Part shown: positions 1-5,731 of the stretch, piece after piece
How the letters are laid out: each line of letters begins with the position of its first letter
Position numbering within the stretch: position 1 is the stretch's first letter
DNA from: CAINOH01 sp041663565
Lineage (GTDB): Archaea > Micrarchaeota > Micrarchaeia > Norongarragalinales > CAINOH01
Assembly (NCBI GenBank): GCA_041663565.1
Contig: JBAYMJ010000022.1
Location: 1 to 20,644, forward strand
DNA: 20,644 nt
Reading direction: 5' to 3'
Program-made: the position numbers and the translations under genes
The notes under the pieces: generated by a model
Database searches by the model: none
The model's input: the letters and a program-made list of their open reading frames with translations, nothing else
Told to the model about the DNA's origin: nothing

Positions 1-12
1 AAAAAGCGTTAG

Positions 13-126
13 CATTTGGATTTTGCCAAATGTGAAGAATGCGGCGCAATATTCATCAGTCGGTGGAATCTAAGCAGTAATCCACTCTCCAATAACAAGG
101 TATTCCTTCCTATGACGGCGTGTTAA
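13..126 (+). pseudogene. Fragment of a C2H2-like zinc-finger reading frame
   Basis: The frame is open from 13 to the TAA at 124-126 and follows an in-frame TAG at 10-12, so no proper start is present. It reads KCEECGAIFISRWNL and then diverges. The Cys-x2-Cys followed by an aromatic and a W-N-L is typical of the first half of a C2H2 finger, but the two histidines never come. The divergence point falls at the start of the direct repeat at 76. I infer a finger gene broken where the repeat begins. It could also be a chance frame, because only about 20 codons look meaningful. Confidence 0.3.
76..112. repeat. Left direct repeat bounding the Cas12f unit
   Basis: Starts AGTAATCCACTCTCCAA and ends TTCC-T-TCCTAT. 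A second copy at 2733-2770 is in the same orientation, with the first 17 bases identical and a few substitutions plus one indel afterwards. The two copies enclose only the array, the presumed tracrRNA region and the nuclease gene. They could be attachment-type sites, target duplications or ancient ends of a mobile unit; the sequence does not decide which. Confidence 0.7.
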
Positions 127-133
127 AGATTTC

Positions 134-160
134 AGTCTGACTAGACTATTTTTTTATTTT
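134..160 (+). terminator. Possible intrinsic terminator
   Basis: AGTCT-gact-AGACT forms a 5-bp stem with a 4-nt loop, followed by a run of seven T, an A and four more T. On the plus strand it would end transcription of the broken frame that stops at 126. It would also insulate the array region from plus-strand read-through. Confidence 0.4.
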
Positions 161-224
161 AATTCAATTAGCGGAAGCTTTGGAAAGTCTCTTTTTAGAA
201 AAGCCAAGGCTAAATGAAAAGTAA

Positions 225-245
225 TTTTCTTCCAATGACGGCGTG
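225..245. repeat. 21-nt repeat abutting the first CRISPR repeat
   Basis: This stretch ends CTTCCAATGACGGCGTG and touches the CRISPR repeat that begins at 246. A similar 21-mer is at 102-122, ending CTTCCTATGACGGCGTG and overlapping the end of the left direct repeat. A weaker relative lies just after the right direct repeat. It marks the trailer end of the array if crRNAs read on the minus strand. Confidence 0.5.
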
Positions 246-500
246 GTTGCAGTTCTCAAGTCGTTAATTCACAGCCTGCAACCAACCTACGTTAATTCCG
301 TTTGCGGGTAATACTAAGTTGCAGTTCTAAAGTCGTTAATTCACAGCCTGCAACTTGGACTACTGGAAAATATAGCGGGGGGTTACAATTGTTGCAGATC
401 TCAAGTCGTTAATTCGCGGCCTGTAACCCTAAGACAAGCTACGATTCCAAACACGAACACCATGTTGCAGTTCTCAAGTCGTTAATTCGCGAACTGCCGT
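246..500 (-). CRISPR. Short type V-F CRISPR array, four repeats and three spacers
   Basis: The 37-nt repeats lie at 246-282, 318-354, 391-427 and 464-500, separated by spacers of 35, 36 and 36 nt. The ends of the repeat are inverted (GTTGCAG / CTGCAAC), so direction must be judged from the interior. Read on the minus strand the repeat has GTTGCAG at its start, then GAAT, ACGA and a terminal TGCAAC at the same offsets as the repeat I remember for Un1Cas12f1. This places crRNA transcription on the same strand as the nuclease gene. Variation is concentrated in the first 12 or so bases in that direction: repeat 391-427 has several changes there and 464-500 is badly degraded there. The last 25 bases, which would form the crRNA handle, are nearly constant, apart from single changes in repeats 318-354 and 391-427. 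No adaptation genes are in the window. Confidence 0.9.
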
Positions 501-504
501 TTGC

Positions 505-745
505 ACAGTATTTACAATAAATTGCGTAGCCGTTTGAACCGACTTTCGATTGGGCCGTTACCGCCCATGCTGGGCGCTTATGGACCCCAATGGCCGTGCA
601 ACGGGCCATCTTAAGCCACCGTCCGTATAGGACAATGGCCGATCTAAAGGACCATCCGATTTCTCGGGTAGTATCCGCTCCTATATGCGGTACTTTTAGA
701 ACTATGATGCTAATCTGGATTCACAGCTTAGCCGATTAATATCCG
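505..745 (-). ncRNA. Candidate tracrRNA region between nuclease gene and array
   Basis: This 260-bp gap has no convincing reading frame but is rich in hairpins: CGCCCA-tgc-TGGGCG (562-576), TGGCC/GGCCA (591-608), GTCC-gtata-GGAC (621-633), CCGA/TCGG (656-667) and CCGC/GCGG near 675-690. The plus strand at 692-703 reads ACTT-tt-AGAACT. A minus-strand RNA could therefore pair with the ACTT-g-AGAACT part of the crRNA handle (4 + 6 bp around a small internal loop), as an anti-repeat would. A nine-base piece of the repeat, GCTGTGAAT, also occurs on the minus strand at 719-727. Type V-F nucleases are known to need a structured tracrRNA of roughly 140 nt, commonly encoded near the array. Exact ends cannot be set from sequence alone. 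Confidence 0.45.
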
Positions 746-761
746 CGCAAAACACATTTAA

Positions 762-2663
762 CTATCTTCTCTTTGTCTTCGCCTGACCGAATGGACGCGG
801 CTCGTTCTGATTGAGATACTTACACAAAGCAATTACGCGTGCAGCGTTCAAATCCGCATCTATTTCGTAGTATTGCTTTCCTTTATCGGCGCACCCAGAA
901 CAACGGCCGATTTTCATATTTTTACGTCCATCGACTTGGAAGCCGCGCGCATAATTATCCGACGAATTTCTACCGGCCAACAGGCAACGATTGCAATTCT
1001 TGCTTGTATTCGCTGGATCCACAACGAAGACGGGAACGCCTTCCCTTCTGGCTTTGTATGCAATGTATTTACCAAGATTGGCATAATCAAACTGACTCAG
1101 GACATAGTTCAGCTCCTTGTTCCACTTGTTGACATTGCGGGCGTGTTGTTTCATGTCGGCCAATGCTTCCATTACTATTGCGCTTTGGTGCTCTTTCGCA
1201 AGTGAGACGATTTCGGAAGACACCCTATGAAGGACAGAGTCTACGCGATCACGGATGGTACGCAATTGCTTTTGCATCTGTTTCTCGTGAATATGGTCGC
1301 CAGTTTGGGCGCGAATGCGACGTTCAAGGTGTTGAATTGAACGTTTCAATTTGCGATAACGTCGTTTCAGAGGGGTAATCTCATTGGGATATAGCTTATT
1401 GAATACGAAGGCGTTTTTTGAAGGGTCTAAGATACTAACAGCCATAAGCGACGAAACGCCTCGGTCGATACCAAGATATGATTTAGGAGTAATTGGCGTT
1501 TTTTCGGAAAGTAGCGGCGAATAACCAAACTGAATATAATAATCCCACTGTTCCGGCTTGAGATTTTTTTGGCTTTTTGAATGGAATGCTTTTTTTGGAA
1601 TCCTAAGGAGGATGGGATACTTGTTCAAGCAGACGAAATCGTCTCGCTTCAGCACGTCGGAGGCAACTTTCGAAAGTACCGCCCGGTATCCGTCGGTCAT
1701 GGGCACAACCAGCTTTTCTGAAAAAATACCCATTAACGAGTCAAGAACATGCTCTTCTTCCGGGGAAAGTGCTCTTCCGGCGAGTTTTACCACTTCCCTT
1801 TTCTTCTTCTGCCAGCCCGCCAGCTTCTTTTTCTTCTTCTCCTCGAACTTGGCAACTTTTTCCGGCCTCTTGGCTTTCGCAAGCATTCTTTCGCTGTTGC
1901 TCAAACCAAAAAGAAGGGAATTAATGCTGTAAGCAACTAAGTCGGACAAAGAACCGCGCAGATATTCTGCACTCTTGTTCGTAGAACCGCGCAGAGGTTG
2001 CTCTGGAGAAAAAAATGCAGGCAAGACAAGTTCCTTCCGTGGCTCAAACATATTTAATGAAATCTTCTGTGCTCCAAAATTGACGCGAATGTTGGTCGCC
2101 CATACGCAGATTCGGGTAGGCTTGAATGAAAACGTACCTTTTGAGATTTTTTCAAGAGTATCGCGTTTTTTGCTCAGTTTCCTCTGGATCTCTTCCACCT
2201 GCCCGGAATAATACCGCGCAGTGTGATATTTTCCCTTAAGGCCGCGTTTTTCCCATTCAAGCGGCCGGAACAGATTCTTTCTGTCTGGAGACACAACACG
2301 TTCGTTTGGATTGTCTATGGCCTTTTTGATTGTGTCTCTACGTAGCTCAAGCCTATTCATCTCATATTCGACCCGTCGTCCCTGCTGTTTAAGCGCAGCC
2401 CGAAGGTTTGCGATGTCCACCTTGGCTTGTGTCATTTGGGTTTTATTGAACCAAAGTGCACTATCCGAAACCGGTTTCTTTTCCTTAAGAGATTCTAGTC
2501 GTCCGGCTTCTGCGGACATTTCGCATATTGCAGCCCATTTCCAAAATGCCTCATTAAGGAGACCGTACTGATCTGGAGCGGGCTCAAGCTTGATCTTTAA
2601 CGCTTGTGTCCCAGATTCTTGAGGCGTTTCATCGGCTTGAAAAGCAGAGATAGACTCGGTCAT
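762..2663 (-). CDS. cas12f: Cas12f-family (Cas14-like) miniature type V CRISPR nuclease
   Basis: A 633-residue RNA-guided DNA nuclease candidate. The C-terminal half carries a split RuvC domain: YLGIDRG with D400, IVMEAL with E499, and IDADLNAA with D602/D604. Between motifs II and III is a four-cysteine zinc ribbon, C557-x2-C560 and C588-x2-C591. The N-terminal 390 residues are helical and very basic, with a Lys-rich stretch around 268-290, as expected for the recognition lobe. Length fits Cas12f (about 400-700) and is well above the usual TnpB length (about 400). The start at 2663 is supported by a TATA-like CTTATTAAG centred 27 nt upstream. The gene shares its strand with the structured gap and array that follow it. 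Base composition is AT-richer than the genes beyond 6200, suggesting acquisition. TnpB ancestry is shared by both families, but the adjacent array argues for Cas12f. All catalytic residues appear intact. Confidence 0.9.
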   Translation of the reverse strand: MTESISAFQADETPQESGTQALKIKLEPAPDQYGLLNEAFWKWAAICEMSAEAGRLESLKEKKPVSDSALWFNKTQMTQAKVDIANLRAALKQQGRRVEYEMNRLELRRDTIKKAIDNPNERVVSPDRKNLFRPLEWEKRGLKGKYHTARYYSGQVEEIQRKLSKKRDTLEKISKGTFSFKPTRICVWATNIRVNFGAQKISLNMFEPRKELVLPAFFSPEQPLRGSTNKSAEYLRGSLSDLVAYSINSLLFGLSNSERMLAKAKRPEKVAKFEEKKKKKLAGWQKKKREVVKLAGRALSPEEEHVLDSLMGIFSEKLVVPMTDGYRAVLSKVASDVLKRDDFVCLNKYPILLRIPKKAFHSKSQKNLKPEQWDYYIQFGYSPLLSEKTPITPKSYLGIDRGVSSLMAVSILDPSKNAFVFNKLYPNEITPLKRRYRKLKRSIQHLERRIRAQTGDHIHEKQMQKQLRTIRDRVDSVLHRVSSEIVSLAKEHQSAIVMEALADMKQHARNVNKWNKELNYVLSQFDYANLGKYIAYKARREGVPVFVVDPANTSKNCNRCLLAGRNSSDNYARGFQVDGRKNMKIGRCSGCADKGKQYYEIDADLNAARVIALCKYLNQNEPRPFGQAKTKRR

Positions 2664-2685
2664 AAACTACGTTTCTTAAGATTAG

Positions 2686-2694
2686 CTTATTAAG
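2686..2694 (-). promoter_or_regulatory. TATA-like box for the Cas12f gene
   Basis: CTTATTAAG, read CTTAATAAG on the minus strand, is centred about 27 nt before the ATG at 2663. That spacing predicts a leaderless transcript beginning at or near the start codon. Confidence 0.45.
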
Positions 2695-2732
2695 TGTTCT
2701 AGAGGAAGTTTCCGCAGTCGCTTCCGTTGAGT

Positions 2733-2770
2733 AGTAATCCACTCTCCAAGAACAAGATTTTCCGTCCTAT
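2733..2770. repeat. Right direct repeat bounding the Cas12f unit
   Basis: Second copy of the repeat at 76-112, same orientation. It lies 70 nt upstream of the nuclease start codon and 28 nt beyond the stop of the truncated BRO-N gene. Shared blocks are AGTAATCCACTCTCCAA, AACAAG and TCCTAT. Confidence 0.7.
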
Positions 2771-2798
2771 AGCGACCAATGACTTGACCGGAAGGGGA

Positions 2799-3308
2799 CT
2801 ATTTCGCTGCAGTAATCCGGCCGGCCACCCCGCGGCCTTTCCACTCGTCAGTAAGCTCCTGGCGGACTGCTATGCCACGAAGCCGCTTGTCTATCCAGGC
2901 CTTCGGGTAGCCTTTGAGTTCGTAGTAGCGCTTGACGCGGTCCTGCGCAAGCTCGGGGTTTTGTATCTCCTCGACCCGTTCCTGTGCCAGCTGGGCGAGC
3001 CACTGCTTGAAGGGCTCGGCTTTCCTTGAGGGAATGGATTGTATGAGCCGGAAGGCGTTCTTGGTGTTTACGCAGTCAGTGAAGCGCAGTCTGCCGTCTT
3101 CGGCAGGCAATTTCAAACGTCCCCAAATTGGGGACACTTGAATGGAAACGAATTCCCTGTCCTTGATTTTGCCCCAGTACTTTCGGGGAGTCGGGCTGTC
3201 TGTCAGGACTTCGACTATGTCGACGACGGAGTAATACCATTCGTTGTCGTGCCAAGTCCGCCTGATTTTCTTGTCCTGGAATACCACTAGTGCATTGTCA
3301 ATAGCCAT
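2799..3308 (-). CDS. BRO-N domain protein, C-terminally truncated
   Basis: 169 residues. The N-terminal part matches BRO-N/phage antirepressor-like proteins from cellular genomes: VVFQDKKIRRTWHDNEWYYS (about 8-27), VVDIVEVLTDS, RKYWGKIK, then FRLIQSIPSRKAEPFKQWLA (about 86-105), and a tail with NPELAQDRVKRYYELKGYP and WIDKRLRGI. Relatives I know continue another 80-120 residues after the equivalent of LTDEWKGRGV. Here the frame ends eight codons later in an unrelated AGRITAAK, so the C-terminal domain is missing. The break is next to the right direct repeat of the Cas12f unit. The role of these proteins in archaea is not established; DNA binding is inferred from the domain. The Q element and a TTAATAA box lie upstream of the ATG at 3308. 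Confidence 0.75.
   Translation of the reverse strand: MAIDNALVVFQDKKIRRTWHDNEWYYSVVDIVEVLTDSPTPRKYWGKIKDREFVSIQVSPIWGRLKLPAEDGRLRFTDCVNTKNAFRLIQSIPSRKAEPFKQWLAQLAQERVEEIQNPELAQDRVKRYYELKGYPKAWIDKRLRGIAVRQELTDEWKGRGVAGRITAAK
3119..3135. repeat. Palindrome GTCCCCAAATTGGGGAC inside the BRO-N gene
   Basis: Eight-base perfect arms around one A. The core CCCAAATTGGG is the same as in the intergenic P repeats at 4547-4570 and 5547-5570. Here it is coding (part of VSPIWGR). Confidence 0.5.
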
Positions 3309-3322
3309 TTTACATCAAGAAG

Positions 3323-3388
3323 GCTACTGGAAAATCAGGTTATTAACGAAAATCAGACCTCGTTTCCGTTAACTAAAAGTTGATTTTT
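3323..3388. repeat. Q element, copy 1 (upstream of BRO-N gene)
   Basis: Begins GCTACTGGAAAATCAGG, contains the inverted pair TTAACGAAAA / TTTCCGTTAA, and ends AAAAGTTGATTTTT. It is near-identical to 5470-5536, and its right half recurs at 6184-6218. On the minus strand it supplies a TTAATAA box about 35 nt before the BRO-N ATG. Its far end forms the last codons and stop of the broken nucleotidyltransferase frame ending at 3387. Confidence 0.7.
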
Positions 3389-3536
3389 AGAACTTTGTCG
3401 ATGGCTTGAGCTTTCGGAAAGTCATCGCGCACCCGCCAATCAGGTAGGCCTTGACTGGCTTTGTGCAAAGCAGCCCCGCGTCAGATATTGCCGTTTCTAT
3501 GTCCTGCTTTTTGAAGAGCTTTGGTGTCGACTCCAT
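3387..3536 (-). pseudogene. Truncated nucleotidyltransferase (AbiEii-like toxin) start
   Basis: From the ATG at 3536 the frame gives 49 residues and contains VKAYLIGGCAMTFRKLKPSTK, the beginning of an AbiEii/type IV toxin-like nucleotidyltransferase with its GG motif. The stop comes immediately where the family continues with the metal-binding D-x-D (usually DIDL), and that point is the edge of the Q element. The start overlaps the end of the upstream regulator by 56 nt, the coupled arrangement usual for AbiEi/AbiEii pairs. Without the D-x-D residues no catalytic activity is expected. I infer that recombination at or insertion of the Q sequence removed the rest of the gene. Confidence 0.6.
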
Positions 3537-4494
3537 ACTCGTTGCACAGCCCAAGGAAGCTTTTGTAGTCCTGATATGGAATACCCTTCGACGGTAGGGT
3601 AATAATCGGTTCTGAGACCTTCTTTCCGTTGAACAGGAATGAAGAAAATCCGTCAAAGAAGCTTTTGCATTGCTGGGCCTCGTTTTCAAGCGCGTAGTCC
3701 TGCGAGTGCTCAACAAACAAGCCCCAGTTGAACTTGCGCCAGTTCTTGGCAATCGCAAGCAGGCAGTAGGAAGCTTCGCGCGAGCTTGCGTTCAGCTTTA
3801 CCCGGAAAAGGCCGTGGAGCACGGCGTCCTCAAGCCGAGGCGCTTTGGGATTGAAGAACGCGTTGAGGACATAATCGTTGGAATCAACCACCAAGGGCAC
3901 CCCGTATTTTGGGAAGGCACTCAAGCCAGTTGGGACAAAACCAACAGGCCGGTTCGTGCGGATGAACGCGTAGGGCCCGGCTTGGAGGAAAGAGCCAATC
4001 GTGCCCTCCCGCGCCACCAGTACGACACGCAGGTATTCCAAGACGCAATTTGAAAGCCCGGGAAGGAGTATGGCGTAACCGCCTGGCCGCCTGGCGATTA
4101 TTCCTGCGTTGGAGAGGCTGGAGATGGAGCGCCGGGCAGTGACTTGCGTAAGGCCAGTTGTGCGGATAATCGACTTGAAGGAGGATGACTCGCGAAAGCA
4201 CAGCGCGGCAAGCACCTGCAGGTTGGAGTTCTCAAAGACACGGGCAAAGTCCACCGAGGGGTTTGCGTTGATGAATTCCTCGAAAGGCCTTGCGGACACC
4301 GAACGCGCAACCTGGACGTCCTTCCTGCGGCCCTTCTTGGATTCGACAAGCCCCTTTTTTTCCAAGGAAGCCACGGCCCGCGAGACTGCGCTCTTTGAGA
4401 TGTTCAAGCCCAAAGCCAAGTTTGACACGTTGGACCTGCCGGACTGGTTCAGCATCTGGAAGGTGCGAAGCTCAAGCTTGGAAAAAAGAGACAT
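3481..4494 (-). CDS. Two-wHTH transcriptional regulator, probable antitoxin of a broken TA pair
   Basis: 337 residues. The first winged helix-turn-helix is at about 8-55 (NVSNLALGLNISKSAVSRAV then LEKKGLVESKKGRR), and a second related one at about 92-140 (LTQVTARRSISSLSNAGII followed by a short wing). The remainder (about 145-337) is an unrecognised domain with VDSNDYVLNAFFN and an aromatic GLFVEHSQ stretch, reminiscent of the C-terminal part of AbiEi-type antitoxins. The next gene overlaps its 3' end and encodes the start of a nucleotidyltransferase, which supports an antitoxin or autorepressor role. The ATG at 4494 has a TATATAAA box 24 nt upstream and no Shine-Dalgarno, consistent with a leaderless message. 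The function remains inferred from domains and gene order. Confidence 0.75.
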   Translation of the reverse strand: MSLFSKLELRTFQMLNQSGRSNVSNLALGLNISKSAVSRAVASLEKKGLVESKKGRRKDVQVARSVSARPFEEFINANPSVDFARVFENSNLQVLAALCFRESSSFKSIIRTTGLTQVTARRSISSLSNAGIIARRPGGYAILLPGLSNCVLEYLRVVLVAREGTIGSFLQAGPYAFIRTNRPVGFVPTGLSAFPKYGVPLVVDSNDYVLNAFFNPKAPRLEDAVLHGLFRVKLNASSREASYCLLAIAKNWRKFNWGLFVEHSQDYALENEAQQCKSFFDGFSSFLFNGKKVSEPIITLPSKGIPYQDYKSFLGLCNEYGVDTKALQKAGHRNGNI

Positions 4495-4522
4495 ATATCA
4501 AATATGGCAATTCATATATAAA
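4491..4522 (-). promoter_or_regulatory. Promoter/operator of the two-wHTH regulator
   Basis: The minus-strand box TTTATATA (plus 4515-4522) lies 24 nt before the ATG. Between box and start the sequence ACATATATCAAATATGG is an imperfect palindrome, and CATATAT is repeated, a layout that would suit autorepression at the start site. Confidence 0.45.
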
Positions 4523-4546
4523 TAAGTTGCTGAATTTGATAAATAT

Positions 4547-4637
4547 TTCAACTGTACCCAAATTGGGTACGAATGCATTGGTTGGCTTTTCCAGAAAAAA
4601 TAAGACAAGTCAGTTGTCCACAAAACATGGACAACTC
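4547..4637. repeat. P repeat, copy 1 (two palindromes, split)
   Basis: First palindrome GTACCCAAATTGGGTAC (8-base arms around one A; 4554-4570). Second palindrome GTTGTCCA-caaaaca-TGGACAAC (4613-4635). In the other copies these are directly adjacent; here about 40 extra bases separate them. The rest of the gene-free stretch 4495-4755 contains only copy 2 and AT-rich sequence. Confidence 0.65.
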
Positions 4638-4666
4638 AAAACAACAACTGCACCACCATATGCATT

Positions 4667-4721
4667 TTCAACCGTGCCCAAATTGGAAACGTTTCAGTTG
4701 TCTACAAAATGGAGATAACTC
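4667..4721. repeat. P repeat, copy 2
   Basis: Contains TTCAACCGTGCCCAAATTGG followed by CAGTTGTCTACAAAATGG and ending ATAACTC; both palindromes are eroded. It begins 34 nt beyond the stop of the RelE-type toxin gene. Confidence 0.65.
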
Positions 4722-4755
4722 AAATCTCGCCCTTTTCTTCTTCTGAAACTTCAAA

Positions 4756-5100
4756 TCAATACCCGAACCTTTTCTCGTAGCTTTTGTGGTCGAACCACTC
4801 CAAGATTATCGAGACAATCTGCACCGAGTCTCCCTTGACAGTGTAGATTAGGCGCCAGCCGTTGGGAAGGTCGTATTTCCAGAGGTTGTTTATCCGGTAT
4901 TTCTGCACGTATTCCTTGGGCCAGAGGCTCTTAGGAATCTTTATGCCGGTGAACGGGTCTTCTTTCAGGTCGTCAAAGGCCCGGTCAATCAGGCCGTGGA
5001 GCTTGCGTTCCTCAGAAGTCGACGTCTTGAGCTTTCCGAATGCGTTGAACAGCTTTTCGTCGGCAAAGGTAACGCGCTTTGGCCGCAAGTCCTGCTTCAT
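4756..5100 (-). CDS. RelE/ParE-superfamily toxin
   Basis: 114 residues from the ATG at 5100. The C-terminal half reads KYRINNLWKYDLPNGWRLIY, then a V-x-I-V-S-I-I-LEWFDHKSYEKRFGY ending, the strand pattern of archaeal RelE/ParE-fold toxins with the typical terminal DH-x2-YEKR-Y. Members of this superfamily cleave ribosome-bound mRNA or inhibit gyrase; which applies here cannot be read from sequence. An upstream extension of the frame is possible, but the ATG overlaps the TGA of the preceding wHTH gene (ATGA), the usual sign of translational coupling, so I choose it. Together they look like an intact two-gene toxin-antitoxin operon with the DNA-binding gene first. Confidence 0.8.
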   Translation of the reverse strand: MKQDLRPKRVTFADEKLFNAFGKLKTSTSEERKLHGLIDRAFDDLKEDPFTGIKIPKSLWPKEYVQKYRINNLWKYDLPNGWRLIYTVKGDSVQIVSIILEWFDHKSYEKRFGY

Positions 5101-5462
5101 CTTACCACCAGGCGCTTGTTGGAAAGCACCTTGGCCACGCCTTCCGGGTCCCATATCCAGACTATCCTGCCATCCTTGCCGACGTGTATCTTTCCGGAGT
5201 ATTCCAGGTAGTCGAGGATGAGGTTGAACGTCTGGTACATAATCTTCTTGTCAAGGTTGCGCAATAGCTGCGCCTTCGTCGGGTACTCCCCTGCGTCGTG
5301 TATGGCTTTCTCTACCATGAGCAGGGTGTCAAGGCGCGGGTAGCGCAGGATGTTTTTGGTTTTGAAAGCAAAATCAACCACATTATTCACTATATCAGTT
5401 GATATAATGCACAAATATATCGCTTTTGATTGGATTGCGTCGAGTGACAACGGCGGTTCCAT
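5097..5462 (-). CDS. Winged-helix antitoxin-like protein
   Basis: 121 residues from ATG 5462. The recognisable part is YPRLDTLLMVEKAI, then KAQLLRNLDKKIMYQTFNLI, LDYLEYSGKIHVGKDGRIVW and IWDPEGVAKVL, a winged-helix protein common in archaea, often small and of unknown partner. Here the downstream overlapping RelE-type gene suggests it is the antitoxin and autorepressor. The first 25 residues are not part of the family pattern as I know it. A TTAATAA box in the Q element 28 nt upstream supports ATG 5462, but a GTG at 5381 behind the palindrome at 5391-5406 is a reasonable alternative. Confidence 0.7.
   Translation of the reverse strand: MEPPLSLDAIQSKAIYLCIISTDIVNNVVDFAFKTKNILRYPRLDTLLMVEKAIHDAGEYPTKAQLLRNLDKKIMYQTFNLILDYLEYSGKIHVGKDGRIVWIWDPEGVAKVLSNKRLVVR
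5391..5406. promoter_or_regulatory. Palindrome TATATCA-gt-TGATATA
   Basis: Seven-base perfect arms around two bases, lying inside the first codons of the wHTH gene as annotated. It is AT-rich, with a further ATATAT at 5414-5420, so it could be an operator with a promoter for a shorter form starting at GTG 5381. Chance coding of ISTDI is the alternative. Confidence 0.4.
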
Positions 5463-5469
5463 AGGTAAA

Positions 5470-5536
5470 GCTACTGGAAAATCAGGTTATTAACGGAAAA
5501 CAGGCCGCGTTTCCGTTAACAAAAAGTTGATTTTTT
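5470..5536. repeat. Q element, copy 2 (upstream of wHTH/RelE operon)
   Basis: The most regular copy: perfect inverted repeat TTAACGGAAA (5490-5499) / TTTCCGTTAA (5510-5519) with a 10-nt centre, flanked by CTACTGGAAAATCAGG and AAAAGTTGATTTTTT. It supplies a TTAATAA box 28 nt before ATG 5462. Confidence 0.75.
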
Positions 5537-5546
5537 ACGGAATCGC

Positions 5547-5601
5547 TTCAACCGTGCCCAAATTGGGAACATTTCAGTTGTACACAAAACGTGGACAACT
5601 C
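5547..5601. repeat. P repeat, copy 3
   Basis: TTCAACCGTGCCCAAATTGG followed directly by CAGTTGTACACAAAACGTGG and ACAACT. The second palindrome overlaps the stop codon of the small ORF downstream of the Doc gene, so like copy 2 it lies at the 3' end of a toxin module. In RNA it could form a hairpin. Confidence 0.65.
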
Positions 5602-5731
5602 ACATCTTCGCCAGTTTCTTCATCAGCTTATGGTTCGCGGCGATGATTTTCTCGACTTGAGCTGCGGCTACGTCCGCCGGGATGTACTGGATGGGCTTGT
5701 GAATCATCTTCTTCTCACTCTTTTTCTCCAT
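5600..5731 (-). CDS. Small 43-residue protein overlapping the Doc gene
   Basis: ATG at 5731, stop TGA at 5602-5600. The product is charged and helical: MEKKSEKKMIHKPIQYIPAD, then VAAAQVEKIIAANHKLMKKL and AKM. The start overlaps the last 17 nt of the Doc-like gene in another frame, so the two are probably translated from one message. In Doc and Fic modules a small partner often neutralises the toxin, and in this position the product could be an antitoxin placed after the toxin. No family is recognised; a short chance frame cannot be excluded, but the coupled start and sensible composition favour a gene. Confidence 0.5.
   Translation of the reverse strand: MEKKSEKKMIHKPIQYIPADVAAAQVEKIIAANHKLMKKLAKM

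Noticed and set aside
355..390. Spacer 2 shares the 12-mer CTACTGGAAAAT with Q elements at 3324 and 5471, as if the array targeted its own island
   Set aside because: Twelve of 36 bases, in the half distal to the expected seed, with no extended match. A chance match of this size is not rare for three spacers against 20 kb.
762..2663. Reading the nuclease as an IS200/IS605 TnpB transposon protein
   Set aside because: At 633 residues it is longer than usual TnpB, no TnpA is present, and a co-oriented array with matching repeat type lies next to it. The two families intergrade, so a tree is still the proper test.
2799..3308. A frameshifted continuation of the BRO-N protein beyond its stop (DYCSEI in the next frame)
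   Set aside because: Only six or seven residues faintly resemble the family before another stop, too little to call a single frameshift.
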